Source of the DNA: Tenacibaculum sp. M341
GTDB taxonomy: Bacteria; Bacteroidota; Bacteroidia; Flavobacteriales; Flavobacteriaceae
DNA: 64,000 nt
Direction: 5' to 3'
Assembly: GCF_004337695.1 (NCBI RefSeq)
Contig: NZ_SJXJ01000002.1
Location: 248,001 to 312,000, forward strand
Part shown: positions 24,974 to 33,365 of the stretch, in pieces
Numbering within the stretch: the first letter of the stretch is position 1
Layout of the letters: the number at the start of each line of letters is the position of its first letter
The notes under the pieces: generated by a model
The model's database searches: none
What the model was told of the DNA's origin: nothing
What the model saw: only the letters and a program-made list of their open reading frames with translations
Position numbers and translations under genes: made by a program

Positions 24974-26077
24974 CTATTGTAGTTTTTTACAGTTTTCTCT
25001 TCTGATAGAATATCTCCAGTAGGTACTAGTTACATCAAAGTTGTTTTTTACTTTACCTTGCCTAATAGCATCAGGGAAAGCATCTACAGCAGCTCCTTTG
25101 TGGAAACCAGAACCTATTTTACCATCAGATTTACGTCTCATTTTAAGTAATACATCACCACCTTGTACACCTAATTTAACTTGGTAACGTTTAGTTACTC
25201 TTCTTTGTTCACCATACAAAACAAAATCACAAGTTTGATTTTTAGGAACTACATCTCCATCATCAAAATTAATAGTAGTACTTCTTTCAGTACCTTTAGT
25301 TACAGAGTTAGCATTGGCTGTTGAAAGCGAACCTCCGAAAGAAAATTCAGTAGAAAATTCTGAACCTGTACCAAAGAAACCAGCAGACATTTTCATGCCA
25401 ACTTTAACTCCATAAGTTACTGTTGCAGTTGTAGTTCTTGTTACAGCACTTTCATTTTTTTCTTTAAACTCATAAAGCTTTTGAGTGCCTAATCTTCTTG
25501 GTGAATTTCTCCATCCTTTTTTCTCAACAGAAGTTAAAATAGTAGGACCCGAAATACGTTTTGTTGCTTGGTAAATTGGTTGAGCTGTTCTTGTTAAAAC
25601 CCATCTAGGTTGTTGAGTTCCACCATTACAAACATAGCTTTCACCAAAAGGTCTGCAACCTAATAATAATCCTCTTACTTCCCAACCAGCTCTTGTAATA
25701 GCAGCATAGTTTTTATCATATCTGTTATTTGCTTTGTATCGATTCATTACAGCTCTAGTTTGTGAAAAAGCCATTCCGTTATTATTTAAATCGCTACTAG
25801 AAATGTTAAAAACTTCTCTAAGATCTGCTCTATTAGCAGTTACATAGTCAGCAGGTTCATCAGAAAGACCATTCATTTTTAAAAATTCTTCTTCAGGAAT
25901 TTGATTCCCATTTTCGTCATATACAAATGCTCCTTCAGAAAAAGGATCTTCATTTTGAATTTCAGAAATAGAGTTTTCAGTTTCATTTAAATTTTCATCT
26001 TCTTGGTTACAAGAAACAATAGCCAAAGTTGCTAAGGCTATAAAAACCGTTTTTTTTGTAAAAAAAGTAGTTCTCAT
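24974..26077 (-). CDS. Lipoprotein resembling aerolysin/ETX-MTX2-type pore formers
   Basis: The 367-residue protein has an SPII signal with C23 as the lipid site and an acidic stretch after it. Residues about 200-320 show the alternating Ser/Thr pattern of beta-pore-forming toxins: TVTYGVKVGMKMSAGF, a glycine- and serine-rich stretch, then TTINFDDGDVVPKNQTCDFVLYGEQRR. This matches the insertion-loop and VPP-type pattern of the aerolysin superfamily by eye only. Lipidation is unusual for a diffusible toxin and hints at surface display. Upstream lie a TAGCTTTG promoter and a LacI-type operator. The family call is tentative; lipoprotein is secure. Confidence 0.5.
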   Translation of the reverse strand: MRTTFFTKKTVFIALATLAIVSCNQEDENLNETENSISEIQNEDPFSEGAFVYDENGNQIPEEEFLKMNGLSDEPADYVTANRADLREVFNISSSDLNNNGMAFSQTRAVMNRYKANNRYDKNYAAITRAGWEVRGLLLGCRPFGESYVCNGGTQQPRWVLTRTAQPIYQATKRISGPTILTSVEKKGWRNSPRRLGTQKLYEFKEKNESAVTRTTTATVTYGVKVGMKMSAGFFGTGSEFSTEFSFGGSLSTANANSVTKGTERSTTINFDDGDVVPKNQTCDFVLYGEQRRVTKRYQVKLGVQGGDVLLKMRRKSDGKIGSGFHKGAAVDAFPDAIRQGKVKNNFDVTSTYWRYSIRRENCKKLQ

Positions 26078-26127
26078 TTTAGAGTGTTTTAAGTTATTAA
26101 AATTTTAAAGGAGGTTAAGTTCCCGGG

Positions 26128-26135
26128 ACAAAGCT
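26128..26135 (-). promoter_or_regulatory. Promoter -7 element of the pore-former-like gene
   Basis: The minus strand reads TAGCTTTG, a full match to TAnnTTTG, 50 bp upstream of the start codon. Confidence 0.6.
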
Positions 26136-26182
26136 AAATGAAAAGAAAAGTGAAATAATGCGTTTTTCTTGCAAAAACATAT

Positions 26183-26194
26183 GCAACCGATTGC
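26183..26194. promoter_or_regulatory. LacI-type operator upstream of the pore-former-like gene
   Basis: GCAACCGATTGC is nearly palindromic and fits GCAAnCGnTTGC, the same pattern as the site at 33307-33318 in the lacI/receptor intergenic region. It lies roughly 60-70 bp upstream of the expected transcription start for the gene at 24974-26077, a position more typical of activation than of simple repression. Confidence 0.55.
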
Positions 26195-26250
26195 ATTGAT
26201 TTAAGTGTTTGTGTGTTAGTGTTTTTTATGTGTTTTGTTTTGTGAGGTAT

Positions 26251-27378
26251 TTATCCTTTTTTTATTTTCTTTGAAACTATTTTTGCTAAGTAGGTTAAAT
26301 GAGTAGTTGTGTTATCGAAAGCATCTTTTTCATCTTTAGCAATACTTATGATGTCTTCCGCATGATTTATGTTTAAGTTATTTATTTCGTTTTTAGAAAG
26401 AGTAATTCTACCACATAAAACAGCAATTTTATTTGAGGAGTTTCGAACTTTTAATATTCCGTGAATTGTTTTGCCAGAAGCTGTTTGATTGTCTAATTTA
26501 CCCTCTCCTGTAATTATCCAATCGGCGTCTTTTATTTTTTCTTTAAAGTTTGCGAGATTCTGAATAAGTTCGTTTCCAGAAATTAATTTTCCTTGTAAAA
26601 AAGTAGTACAACCAACTCCCATTCCTCCAGCTGCACCACCACCAATTATTTGTTGACTTTTAATATTGAAATGGTCATCAATAACTTCAGAAAAACTGAT
26701 GACACCATTTTCGAGTAGAGGTAAATCTTCGTCGGAAGCACCTTTTTGTTTCGCATATACATTTACAGCACCGTTAACTCCATATAGAGGATTGGTGACA
26801 TCACAAGCTATTTTAAAATCGATTTCATAGAGATTTGGTAATACATTTTTGTTATCAATATACTTTATGTTTTGGAGATTTTCTCCAATTGGAAATACTG
26901 GATTTTGGTCTTTGTCTAAAAAATTATAACCTAATGCATGCGCCATTCCAATGCCACAATCATTTGTAGCACTACCGCCTAAACCTAGAATGATTGTTTT
27001 TGCTCCTTTTTCAATAGCGTCTTTTATAAGTTCTCCGGTGCCGTAAGTACTCGTTTTTTTTACATTAAGTGAATGTTTTTTTATCGATTTAATACCAGAA
27101 GCTTCCGCCATTTCTATGAAAGCAATTTTTTTAGCAGAATTAAATAAATAACTAGCATTTATGGTTTTAAAAAATGGGTTTTTAACCTGTTTGTCAATGA
27201 ATTGACCATTTAAATAATGATGAATAATTTCTATAGTACCATCACCACCATCAGCTAATGGGAGTTTTAATATATTAGCTTTAGGAATTATTGATTGTAT
27301 AGATTTTTCTACAATATTGCAAAACTCAAAAGAAGTTAAGGTGCCTTTAAATTTATCAGGAGCAATAACTATTTTCAT
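26251..27378 (-). CDS. Glycerate kinase (GarK/GlxK family)
   Basis: The 375-residue protein is a member of the glycerate kinase type 1 family, which phosphorylates D-glycerate, usually to 2-phosphoglycerate. Diagnostic segments are APDKFKGTLTS near the N-terminus, LPLADGGDGT around 40-50, GLGGSATNDCG near 132-142, and DWIITGEGKLDNQTASGK near 286-303. It is the last gene of a minus-strand run and starts 10 bp after the symporter gene. With the GH63-type hydrolase it completes a route from a glycosylglycerate to glycolysis. Confidence 0.92.
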   Translation of the reverse strand: MKIVIAPDKFKGTLTSFEFCNIVEKSIQSIIPKANILKLPLADGGDGTIEIIHHYLNGQFIDKQVKNPFFKTINASYLFNSAKKIAFIEMAEASGIKSIKKHSLNVKKTSTYGTGELIKDAIEKGAKTIILGLGGSATNDCGIGMAHALGYNFLDKDQNPVFPIGENLQNIKYIDNKNVLPNLYEIDFKIACDVTNPLYGVNGAVNVYAKQKGASDEDLPLLENGVISFSEVIDDHFNIKSQQIIGGGAAGGMGVGCTTFLQGKLISGNELIQNLANFKEKIKDADWIITGEGKLDNQTASGKTIHGILKVRNSSNKIAVLCGRITLSKNEINNLNINHAEDIISIAKDEKDAFDNTTTHLTYLAKIVSKKIKKG

Positions 27379-27388
27379 TACTAAAAAA

Positions 27389-29095
27389 TTAGTTTAATAT
27401 TTCTGGTATAAAAAAGCTAAACACTACAATTAAAATAAAGAAGCTAGCAAGTATAAAAACTTCTTTGTTAGCAAAAGATTTTTTATTTAAATGATGATTT
27501 GTGTTTACTGTTTTAGCCTGTACCTTAGGTGTAAGTTTACTTGCTACAACTGCCATAACAACAGCAATTACAAAGCCTGTAAAATTGTACCAAATCCAGA
27601 ATAAGTCTGGAATGTTATGAATGTTTATATCAGCCAAAGCTTCATGTATGTTTTTACTTCCGTTATAAAATGTTCCTTGATTTAAGAAGTAAACAATTTC
27701 TGGCAGATATTTAAAAATTAAGTTGATGGTTACCGATGAGATAATGGCAATATTCATACCTATATGATTCACTTTTTTAAAGAATATTGCAATAACAAAA
27801 GCAGCTAGTATAGGACCATAAAATAAAGAAGATATAGAGTTGATAAGTTCAATAACTGTGCTTTGACTATTTCCGAATAAGTAAGCAGATAAAATACATA
27901 CTACTCCCCAAAAAATCACTAATGATTTAGATAAAACCATATATTTTTTTTCTGAAATTTTAGTTTTTTTATTGTTGAAAAAGTCTTCAATAGTTACAGC
28001 ACTTAAAGAATTTATAGTAGAGCTTAATGTAGACATAGCTGCGGAAATGATACCGATCATTAATATTCCTATTAAACCATTTGGTAAGTATTTAGTAATA
28101 AAAACAGGAATCATTAAATCTGGTTTAATTCCATTTTTGGCAAATTCATTTGGATAGTGAATTTTAGTTACTTCTTCTATACTGTTATAAAACTCAGGAA
28201 TATTGCTTACTAAATACCCAATAATTAATCCCATGATACAATACACAAAAACAACAGGAAAACGTAGTAACCCATTAGCTAATAGTAACTTTTTAATGGT
28301 ACCTTCATTTTTTGCTGATAGTAATCTTTGCGCTTGTGTTTGATCTGTTCCGTAGTAAGATAAATACAAAAATATACCACCTAATAGCATTGGTAAAAAG
28401 CCATAGTTTTCATTATTGTATATTCCAAAGTTAGAAAGGTCTATTACTTGAAGTCTATCTGTAGCAAATCCATTGAATTCATTAAGTTCTTGTAGCATAT
28501 TATATCCAACAATTAAGCAAATAATTAAACCAGCAAAAAGAATAATCATTTGAATAGCATCACCCCAAACAACAGCTTTCATACCTCCTTGGTATGAATA
28601 TATGAGCGTAACTACGCTAATAATAATTAAAGTTAGGTGAAAACTAATACCTACAACAGCTTGAATGATAAGTGCCATAGTGAAAACCATTACCCCTGTA
28701 CTTAAAGCTCTGCTTATTTGAAAAACTAAACTGATAAGTTTTCTAGTTGATGCAGAAAAACGCTTTTCTAAATATTCGTATACACTTACAATACCAGATT
28801 TATATAAAGGAGGTATTATAAAAACCATAATACCAATCATGGCAATAGGTACTCCAAATTCAAAGCTTAACCATTTCATTCCACCACCTTGTTTAAGACC
28901 AACAAAAGCGGGGGCAGATATAAAACTAATGGCTGATAATTGGGTAGCCATTGTAGATAAACTTAAAGGAAACCAGCTGAGACTTTTTCCTCCCAAAAAA
29001 TAATCGTTAGAATTTTTATTTTCTTTAAAGAAGTAACCCATAGCTAAAAAAGCTATAAAGTAGATTAAAATAAGAGAGTAGTCTAGCCAGTTCAT
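27389..29095 (-). CDS. Sodium:solute symporter (SSS family)
   Basis: The 568-residue inner-membrane protein starts with the family opening WLDYSLILIYFIAFLAMGY and FFLGGKSLSWFPLSLSTMATQLSAISFI, which contains the Na+-binding region of SSS/SGLT transporters. About 13-14 membrane helices are visible. Marker segments include GGMKAVVWGDAIQMIILF and LSSTINSLSAVTIEDFF. SGLT-like members carry sugars, sugar acids or polyols. It lies 21 bp from the hydrolase gene and 10 bp from the glycerate kinase gene, so import of a glycosylglycerate or its parts is the natural reading. Confidence 0.9.
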   Translation of the reverse strand: MNWLDYSLILIYFIAFLAMGYFFKENKNSNDYFLGGKSLSWFPLSLSTMATQLSAISFISAPAFVGLKQGGGMKWLSFEFGVPIAMIGIMVFIIPPLYKSGIVSVYEYLEKRFSASTRKLISLVFQISRALSTGVMVFTMALIIQAVVGISFHLTLIIISVVTLIYSYQGGMKAVVWGDAIQMIILFAGLIICLIVGYNMLQELNEFNGFATDRLQVIDLSNFGIYNNENYGFLPMLLGGIFLYLSYYGTDQTQAQRLLSAKNEGTIKKLLLANGLLRFPVVFVYCIMGLIIGYLVSNIPEFYNSIEEVTKIHYPNEFAKNGIKPDLMIPVFITKYLPNGLIGILMIGIISAAMSTLSSTINSLSAVTIEDFFNNKKTKISEKKYMVLSKSLVIFWGVVCILSAYLFGNSQSTVIELINSISSLFYGPILAAFVIAIFFKKVNHIGMNIAIISSVTINLIFKYLPEIVYFLNQGTFYNGSKNIHEALADINIHNIPDLFWIWYNFTGFVIAVVMAVVASKLTPKVQAKTVNTNHHLNKKSFANKEVFILASFFILIVVFSFFIPEILN

Positions 29096-29116
29096 AAGTT
29101 GTTTTTGGTTTAAGAA

Positions 29117-30430
29117 TTATTTAGTTAAAAAATCAATAATTAATGCTGCACTCCAAGAAAAATTATCTCCACCATACCCAGCAATGCTGTTTTGATGAGC
29201 TTCTTTTCTAGCATCAAAGTATTCAAAAAAACCGTTTTGTTTAATAATTTCAATACTGTCTTCTTTTACTCTGTTAGCAATATCATCATAGCCATAATCT
29301 TTAAGACCATGATACAATAGCCAGTTAAGATTTATCCAAACAGGACCTCTCCAATATTTTTTTGGATTGAATCTTTTATGAGTTGGATCAAAAGAAGCAC
29401 ATAAGTACTGATCGTCATTTCCAAATTTTTCCATCATTACAGTAACCATTTTTTCAGCTTGTTCTTTAGACGGAATTCCAGCAAATAGCGGACTGAATGA
29501 AGAAGAACTAATGTATCGTAATAATTTGTTGTTTCTTAAATCGTAATGACAATATACTCCTAATTCTTGATCATATAATTTGTTATTAAAACTTTGTATG
29601 GCTTTTTGTGTTAAGCTTTTTAGTTTTTCTATTTTATATTCATTTCCTCCAATGAGTTCATATAAACGAATTAGTGAAGCATTTGAACTTATTAATAGAG
29701 AATTAAATAAAGGATCTTGTACTAAAAAAGGAGAATATTCTGCAATTTCACGATCTTCATAATTATATTTTTTTGCAATTTCTATGATATGTAAATAATA
29801 ATCGTATTCTCTTTTGCTAGGTCTTTGTGCAGCATCTACATGTCCAGTATCTTTTCTTTCAAATTCTAAAGAAGGCGGATTGATGGTTTCCCAAATATCA
29901 TCCCAAATAGGGGAGTTGTCTGTTCCAGATTCCCAATTATGATAAATGTATACTAATCCTTCATTTAAAGGATCTCTAAAATTATAGAAGTATAGACTAA
30001 AGTCGTAAATAGCGTCAATAACAAGTTTTATAAAGTTGATAATATCCTCTTTATTTTCTGCAATTTCATACATCTTTTCTAAAGCAAACCCTAATGTATG
30101 TGGTTGCGTCATACCTGTAGTAGGTACACTTTTATTTGATAGTTCACTTAAATCAGATCTATGGAAATCAGGTCCTGGAAAATAAGTATCACTTTCGTTG
30201 TGAAAAATAATATGAGGAATAAAACCATTGCTCCATTGAGCATCTACTAAACTTTTGATTTCGCTTTTTGCTTTTTCAATATCAAAGTGCGCAAACCCTA
30301 TTGCTATAAAACCAGAGTCCCAGTTCCATTGAAAAGGATATAAACCTTTACAAGGAATAGTAAAGCCTTTCTCTTGATAGTTATTGATTAAAATTTCTTT
30401 TGCTTTGGTGGTTATTTCTTGCTGTGTCAT
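29117..30430 (-). CDS. GH63-type alpha-glycosidase, probable glycosylglycerate hydrolase
   Basis: I place the start at 30430 (MTQQEITTK); the ATG at 30451 falls inside the preceding hairpin. The protein has 437 residues and no signal peptide, so it is cytoplasmic. It shows the (alpha/alpha)6-barrel signature FQWNWDSGFIAIGFAHFD, then SGTDNSPIWDD with a probable catalytic Asp at residue 171, YWRGPVWINLNWLLYHGL, and FFEYFDARKEAHQ with a probable catalytic Glu at 403 before FSWSAAL. Size and motifs fit mannosyl- and glucosylglycerate hydrolases. Trehalase or another GH37/GH63 activity is the alternative, but the adjacent glycerate kinase favours glycosylglycerate. Confidence 0.8.
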   Translation of the reverse strand: MTQQEITTKAKEILINNYQEKGFTIPCKGLYPFQWNWDSGFIAIGFAHFDIEKAKSEIKSLVDAQWSNGFIPHIIFHNESDTYFPGPDFHRSDLSELSNKSVPTTGMTQPHTLGFALEKMYEIAENKEDIINFIKLVIDAIYDFSLYFYNFRDPLNEGLVYIYHNWESGTDNSPIWDDIWETINPPSLEFERKDTGHVDAAQRPSKREYDYYLHIIEIAKKYNYEDREIAEYSPFLVQDPLFNSLLISSNASLIRLYELIGGNEYKIEKLKSLTQKAIQSFNNKLYDQELGVYCHYDLRNNKLLRYISSSSFSPLFAGIPSKEQAEKMVTVMMEKFGNDDQYLCASFDPTHKRFNPKKYWRGPVWINLNWLLYHGLKDYGYDDIANRVKEDSIEIIKQNGFFEYFDARKEAHQNSIAGYGGDNFSWSAALIIDFLTK

Positions 30431-30444
30431 AATTTTTTTAATGA

Positions 30445-30473
30445 AAAGCATTGACTAAAGAAGTCAATGCTTT
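30445..30473 (-). terminator. Hairpin between receptor gene and hydrolase gene
   Basis: AAAGCATTGACT pairs with AGTCAATGCTTT around five bases. The T-run is short, so partial termination or RNA processing may lower expression of the cytoplasmic genes relative to the receptor. Confidence 0.6.
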
Positions 30474-30549
30474 AGTAACAAAAAGTAGATTAATACTAAA
30501 AAACTATTCTATTGAAAAATAGTGTTGTGTTAATTTTATTAAAGTGATT

Positions 30550-33210
30550 TTAAAAGTTAAAAGTTGCAGTAATAAATAGTCTTCTAGGTAAAATAGGTCT
30601 TCCGAAGAAAAATTCTGCATCACCTGCTTGATTTACATTTCTTGGATCACCTTCTGTAACTCCATCAGTATCTAATAAATTAAATACAGAAAAACCAAGA
30701 CGTAAATTTTCTTTTTCTTCATTTAGGTTGAAGGTATAACCAGCACCTAATCTTACTATTGAAATAGGATCTAGTTCAACATTGTTGTTATCCGCAGCAA
30801 ACTTACTTCCTGTATAATTTAAAGATAGAATTCCATCAAACTTTTTATTGTCGTAGTTTAAACTTAATGTAGATAAAAAGTTAGGTTGTCTTGCAAGCTT
30901 ATTACCTTCATTAGTTGCCGTTGATGTTCCTGTAACTAAATCTTCATCTATGTTTTTAGTAATTTCATGATGTTGATAGGTAAGCGTTCCTCTAAAATTA
31001 AAATCTGGAATTATTTTGTAGTCCCAGGTAGCTTCCAATCCTAATGTAGCGGTGTTTTGTTCAGATCTAATAAGATCTACTAACTGTCCAGCATTAAAAC
31101 CTTGTGTAATTCTAATACGATCGTTAAGACCAACATAATAACCAGCAAAAGAACCAGATAATTTTTCGTCAGCAAATTTCACTCCTGTTTCAAACTGAAT
31201 AATTTGCTCAGAATCGTAGTTTAAATCACCAGATGCTAAAGGTCTAAAACTTCTTAATTGAGGAAAGAAATATCCTTTAGAGAAATTGGCGTATATATTG
31301 GTTGCTTCATTTAGCTCATATAACCCTGCTAATGAAACTGCCCAATCTGTAGCAGATGCATTTCCTTTTGTAAAAGTACCATCAGTATAATTTACGTTTG
31401 CTAGTTCCGCCGTTAATTCAGAATTTGTGTAAACTTGATCCTCTACAATATTTCCATCTCTAAAAACTCCATCAGTAGACTCTACTCTAAAACCAATATC
31501 AAAACGCCATTTATCAAAAACCATTTCATCAGTTAGGTAAAAGGCACTTCTGTTTTGAGATAAAAATCTATTCGTTGTTATTCCAATACGGTTGTATAAA
31601 CCACCTTCAGAAAAAATAACATTGTTACCAGTTGCATCAGTGTAACTTAAATTAATTAGTCTTGGGTCATTATTGAATTCAGTAAGTACTCGGTATTGAA
31701 AATTGATATCCTCAGCTTCTGTTCTAGCTAGAAAAGTTCCAAGTGTAATACTATGACTACCAGTATCAGTACTAATTTTTTGAGTAAAAGATGCTTCACC
31801 AGAATAATCAGTCATTGGTCTGAGTCTGTCTATATGTAAGTTGTCAATAACTAAATCATTTCCGTTAACTTGTGTGTTTCCACCTTGATATGTTGCAGAA
31901 AAACCAGTATTAGCAGGAGCTACATTATTGATGTATTCATTTAATGTTATAGGATTGTTGTTTGCTCCATTTCCACCTATATAAAGAGCAAAGTTGTGTT
32001 GGTATTCAGCAAAACGTATTTTAGACTTAAACTTTAGATTATCGTTAAAGTTATAATTAAAATCAGTTAATACATATCCACCTTTAGTTGATACTCCATT
32101 TTCAATAGGACTATTATAAACACCAGTAGGAGTTCTAAAAGAAGTATTTGCAAGTTCACTAGGAAGTAATTGAAAAACATCTTCACCATCATTTCCTTTT
32201 AATCGAGATCTAGTACTACCGTTTAAAGGTAATGGTAAAAAGAACTGAGCATTATCATTAATGTATTGTCCATGAATAGTAAAAGAACCGTTTTCGAATT
32301 TCTTTTTTATGTTTCCTCTAAACTGAGCTCCTTTGGTTGGTAATCCTGTCACAATAGGTCCTTCATCATACCTAACAAAACCAGTAAAAGCATAGAAGGT
32401 ATTAGAATCTTCATTACCAAGAGTACCACCAGTGTAAAAATCGGTTTTTACACGTCCTTTATTTGCCCATTCAACATTAATAATATTATTATCATCTGTA
32501 TCCCCAGTTTTACTGGTGTAGTTTAATATACCAGCAACAGAACCTGCTCCATATAATACCGCAGCACCACCTCTTACAAATTCAAAACCTTTAAAACCTA
32601 TATCTGGTCTTGCGTATACATCATGTGCAGAAGAGTTTAGTCCGAATGTACTCATTAAAGGCATTCCGTCATATTGTAACGGATTGAAAACATATTGTCC
32701 ACCAGATGGCAACCCTCTAACAAAAACATTGGTTGCTGTTTCACCACCACCACCTTCAGCAGTAACACCAGGAACGCTTCTAATAATATCAGCTTGACTA
32801 TTTGCAGATAGTTTTGTGATTTCTTTTTGTTTTAAAGAACTAATAGATAATGGTGCGTTTTTTTGAGATCTAAAAGTGCTAGATGCTGTAAGTACTACTT
32901 CGTCTAATACATCACCCTCCTCTTGTAATGTAAAATTCTTTTCTATAGTAGCTCCATCTAAATTTATGTTTTCTTCATAAGTTTTATACCCAATAAATGT
33001 AACTCTAATGGTTTTAGAACCTGTTAATACTGTTGTTATGATATATTTTCCATCAATATCAGTAGAAACACCAATATCTGTACCTTTTAAAACAACATTT
33101 GCTCCAGGGATAGGTTGTCCAAGATTATCTTTAACGATCCCTTTAATAGAAGTTTGTGCAATAGTTAATAAACTATAAAAAACTATTATTATTGATAATA
33201 TTTTCTTCAT
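30550..33210 (-). CDS. TonB-dependent outer-membrane receptor
   Basis: The 886-residue protein has a signal peptide (about 1-18), a carboxypeptidase-regulatory-like beta-sandwich at 20-105 (IKGIVKDNLGQPIPGANVVLKGT), a plug domain at about 115-235 (QADIIRSVPGVTAEGGGG, FEFVRGGAAVLYGAGSVAGILNY), and a beta-barrel ending in an aromatic residue (ITATFNF). The N-terminal extension is typical of Bacteroidota receptors. No SusD partner is encoded nearby, so this is not a SusCD pair. It heads the minus-strand run divergent from lacI, and a LacI-type operator lies 97 bp upstream. Confidence 0.9.
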   Translation of the reverse strand: MKKILSIIIVFYSLLTIAQTSIKGIVKDNLGQPIPGANVVLKGTDIGVSTDIDGKYIITTVLTGSKTIRVTFIGYKTYEENINLDGATIEKNFTLQEEGDVLDEVVLTASSTFRSQKNAPLSISSLKQKEITKLSANSQADIIRSVPGVTAEGGGGETATNVFVRGLPSGGQYVFNPLQYDGMPLMSTFGLNSSAHDVYARPDIGFKGFEFVRGGAAVLYGAGSVAGILNYTSKTGDTDDNNIINVEWANKGRVKTDFYTGGTLGNEDSNTFYAFTGFVRYDEGPIVTGLPTKGAQFRGNIKKKFENGSFTIHGQYINDNAQFFLPLPLNGSTRSRLKGNDGEDVFQLLPSELANTSFRTPTGVYNSPIENGVSTKGGYVLTDFNYNFNDNLKFKSKIRFAEYQHNFALYIGGNGANNNPITLNEYINNVAPANTGFSATYQGGNTQVNGNDLVIDNLHIDRLRPMTDYSGEASFTQKISTDTGSHSITLGTFLARTEAEDINFQYRVLTEFNNDPRLINLSYTDATGNNVIFSEGGLYNRIGITTNRFLSQNRSAFYLTDEMVFDKWRFDIGFRVESTDGVFRDGNIVEDQVYTNSELTAELANVNYTDGTFTKGNASATDWAVSLAGLYELNEATNIYANFSKGYFFPQLRSFRPLASGDLNYDSEQIIQFETGVKFADEKLSGSFAGYYVGLNDRIRITQGFNAGQLVDLIRSEQNTATLGLEATWDYKIIPDFNFRGTLTYQHHEITKNIDEDLVTGTSTATNEGNKLARQPNFLSTLSLNYDNKKFDGILSLNYTGSKFAADNNNVELDPISIVRLGAGYTFNLNEEKENLRLGFSVFNLLDTDGVTEGDPRNVNQAGDAEFFFGRPILPRRLFITATFNF

Positions 33211-33306
33211 AATAAAATATATTAGTTTTTATGATTTAGTTATTTATTGTGTTAAAAATATGACGATATTCTATTTGTTGGTTAACCAAAATATTAAAAG
33301 TTTAAC

Positions 33307-33318
33307 GCAAACGTTTGC
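33307..33318. promoter_or_regulatory. LacI-type operator between the receptor gene and lacI
   Basis: GCAAACGTTTGC is a perfect 12-bp palindrome of the LacI-family type with a central CG. It lies between the divergent receptor and regulator genes, 48 bp before the lacI start at 33366, and can serve both. Confidence 0.75.
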
Positions 33319-33365
33319 ATAAAAAAGGTTAGATTTAGTTGATTTTTTATAACACCCCTATAAAC

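Noticed and set aside
29117-30430. The hydrolase as a trehalase
   Set aside because: The barrel fold is shared with GH37, but the size and the SGTDNSP and FFEYFD segments fit glycosylglycerate hydrolases better, and glycerate kinase is in the same run. It is kept only as an alternative.
26251-33210. The receptor/hydrolase run as a classical SusCD polysaccharide utilisation locus
   Set aside because: No SusD-like lipoprotein or secreted glycoside hydrolase is encoded; the hydrolase is cytoplasmic and the linked kinase acts on glycerate.
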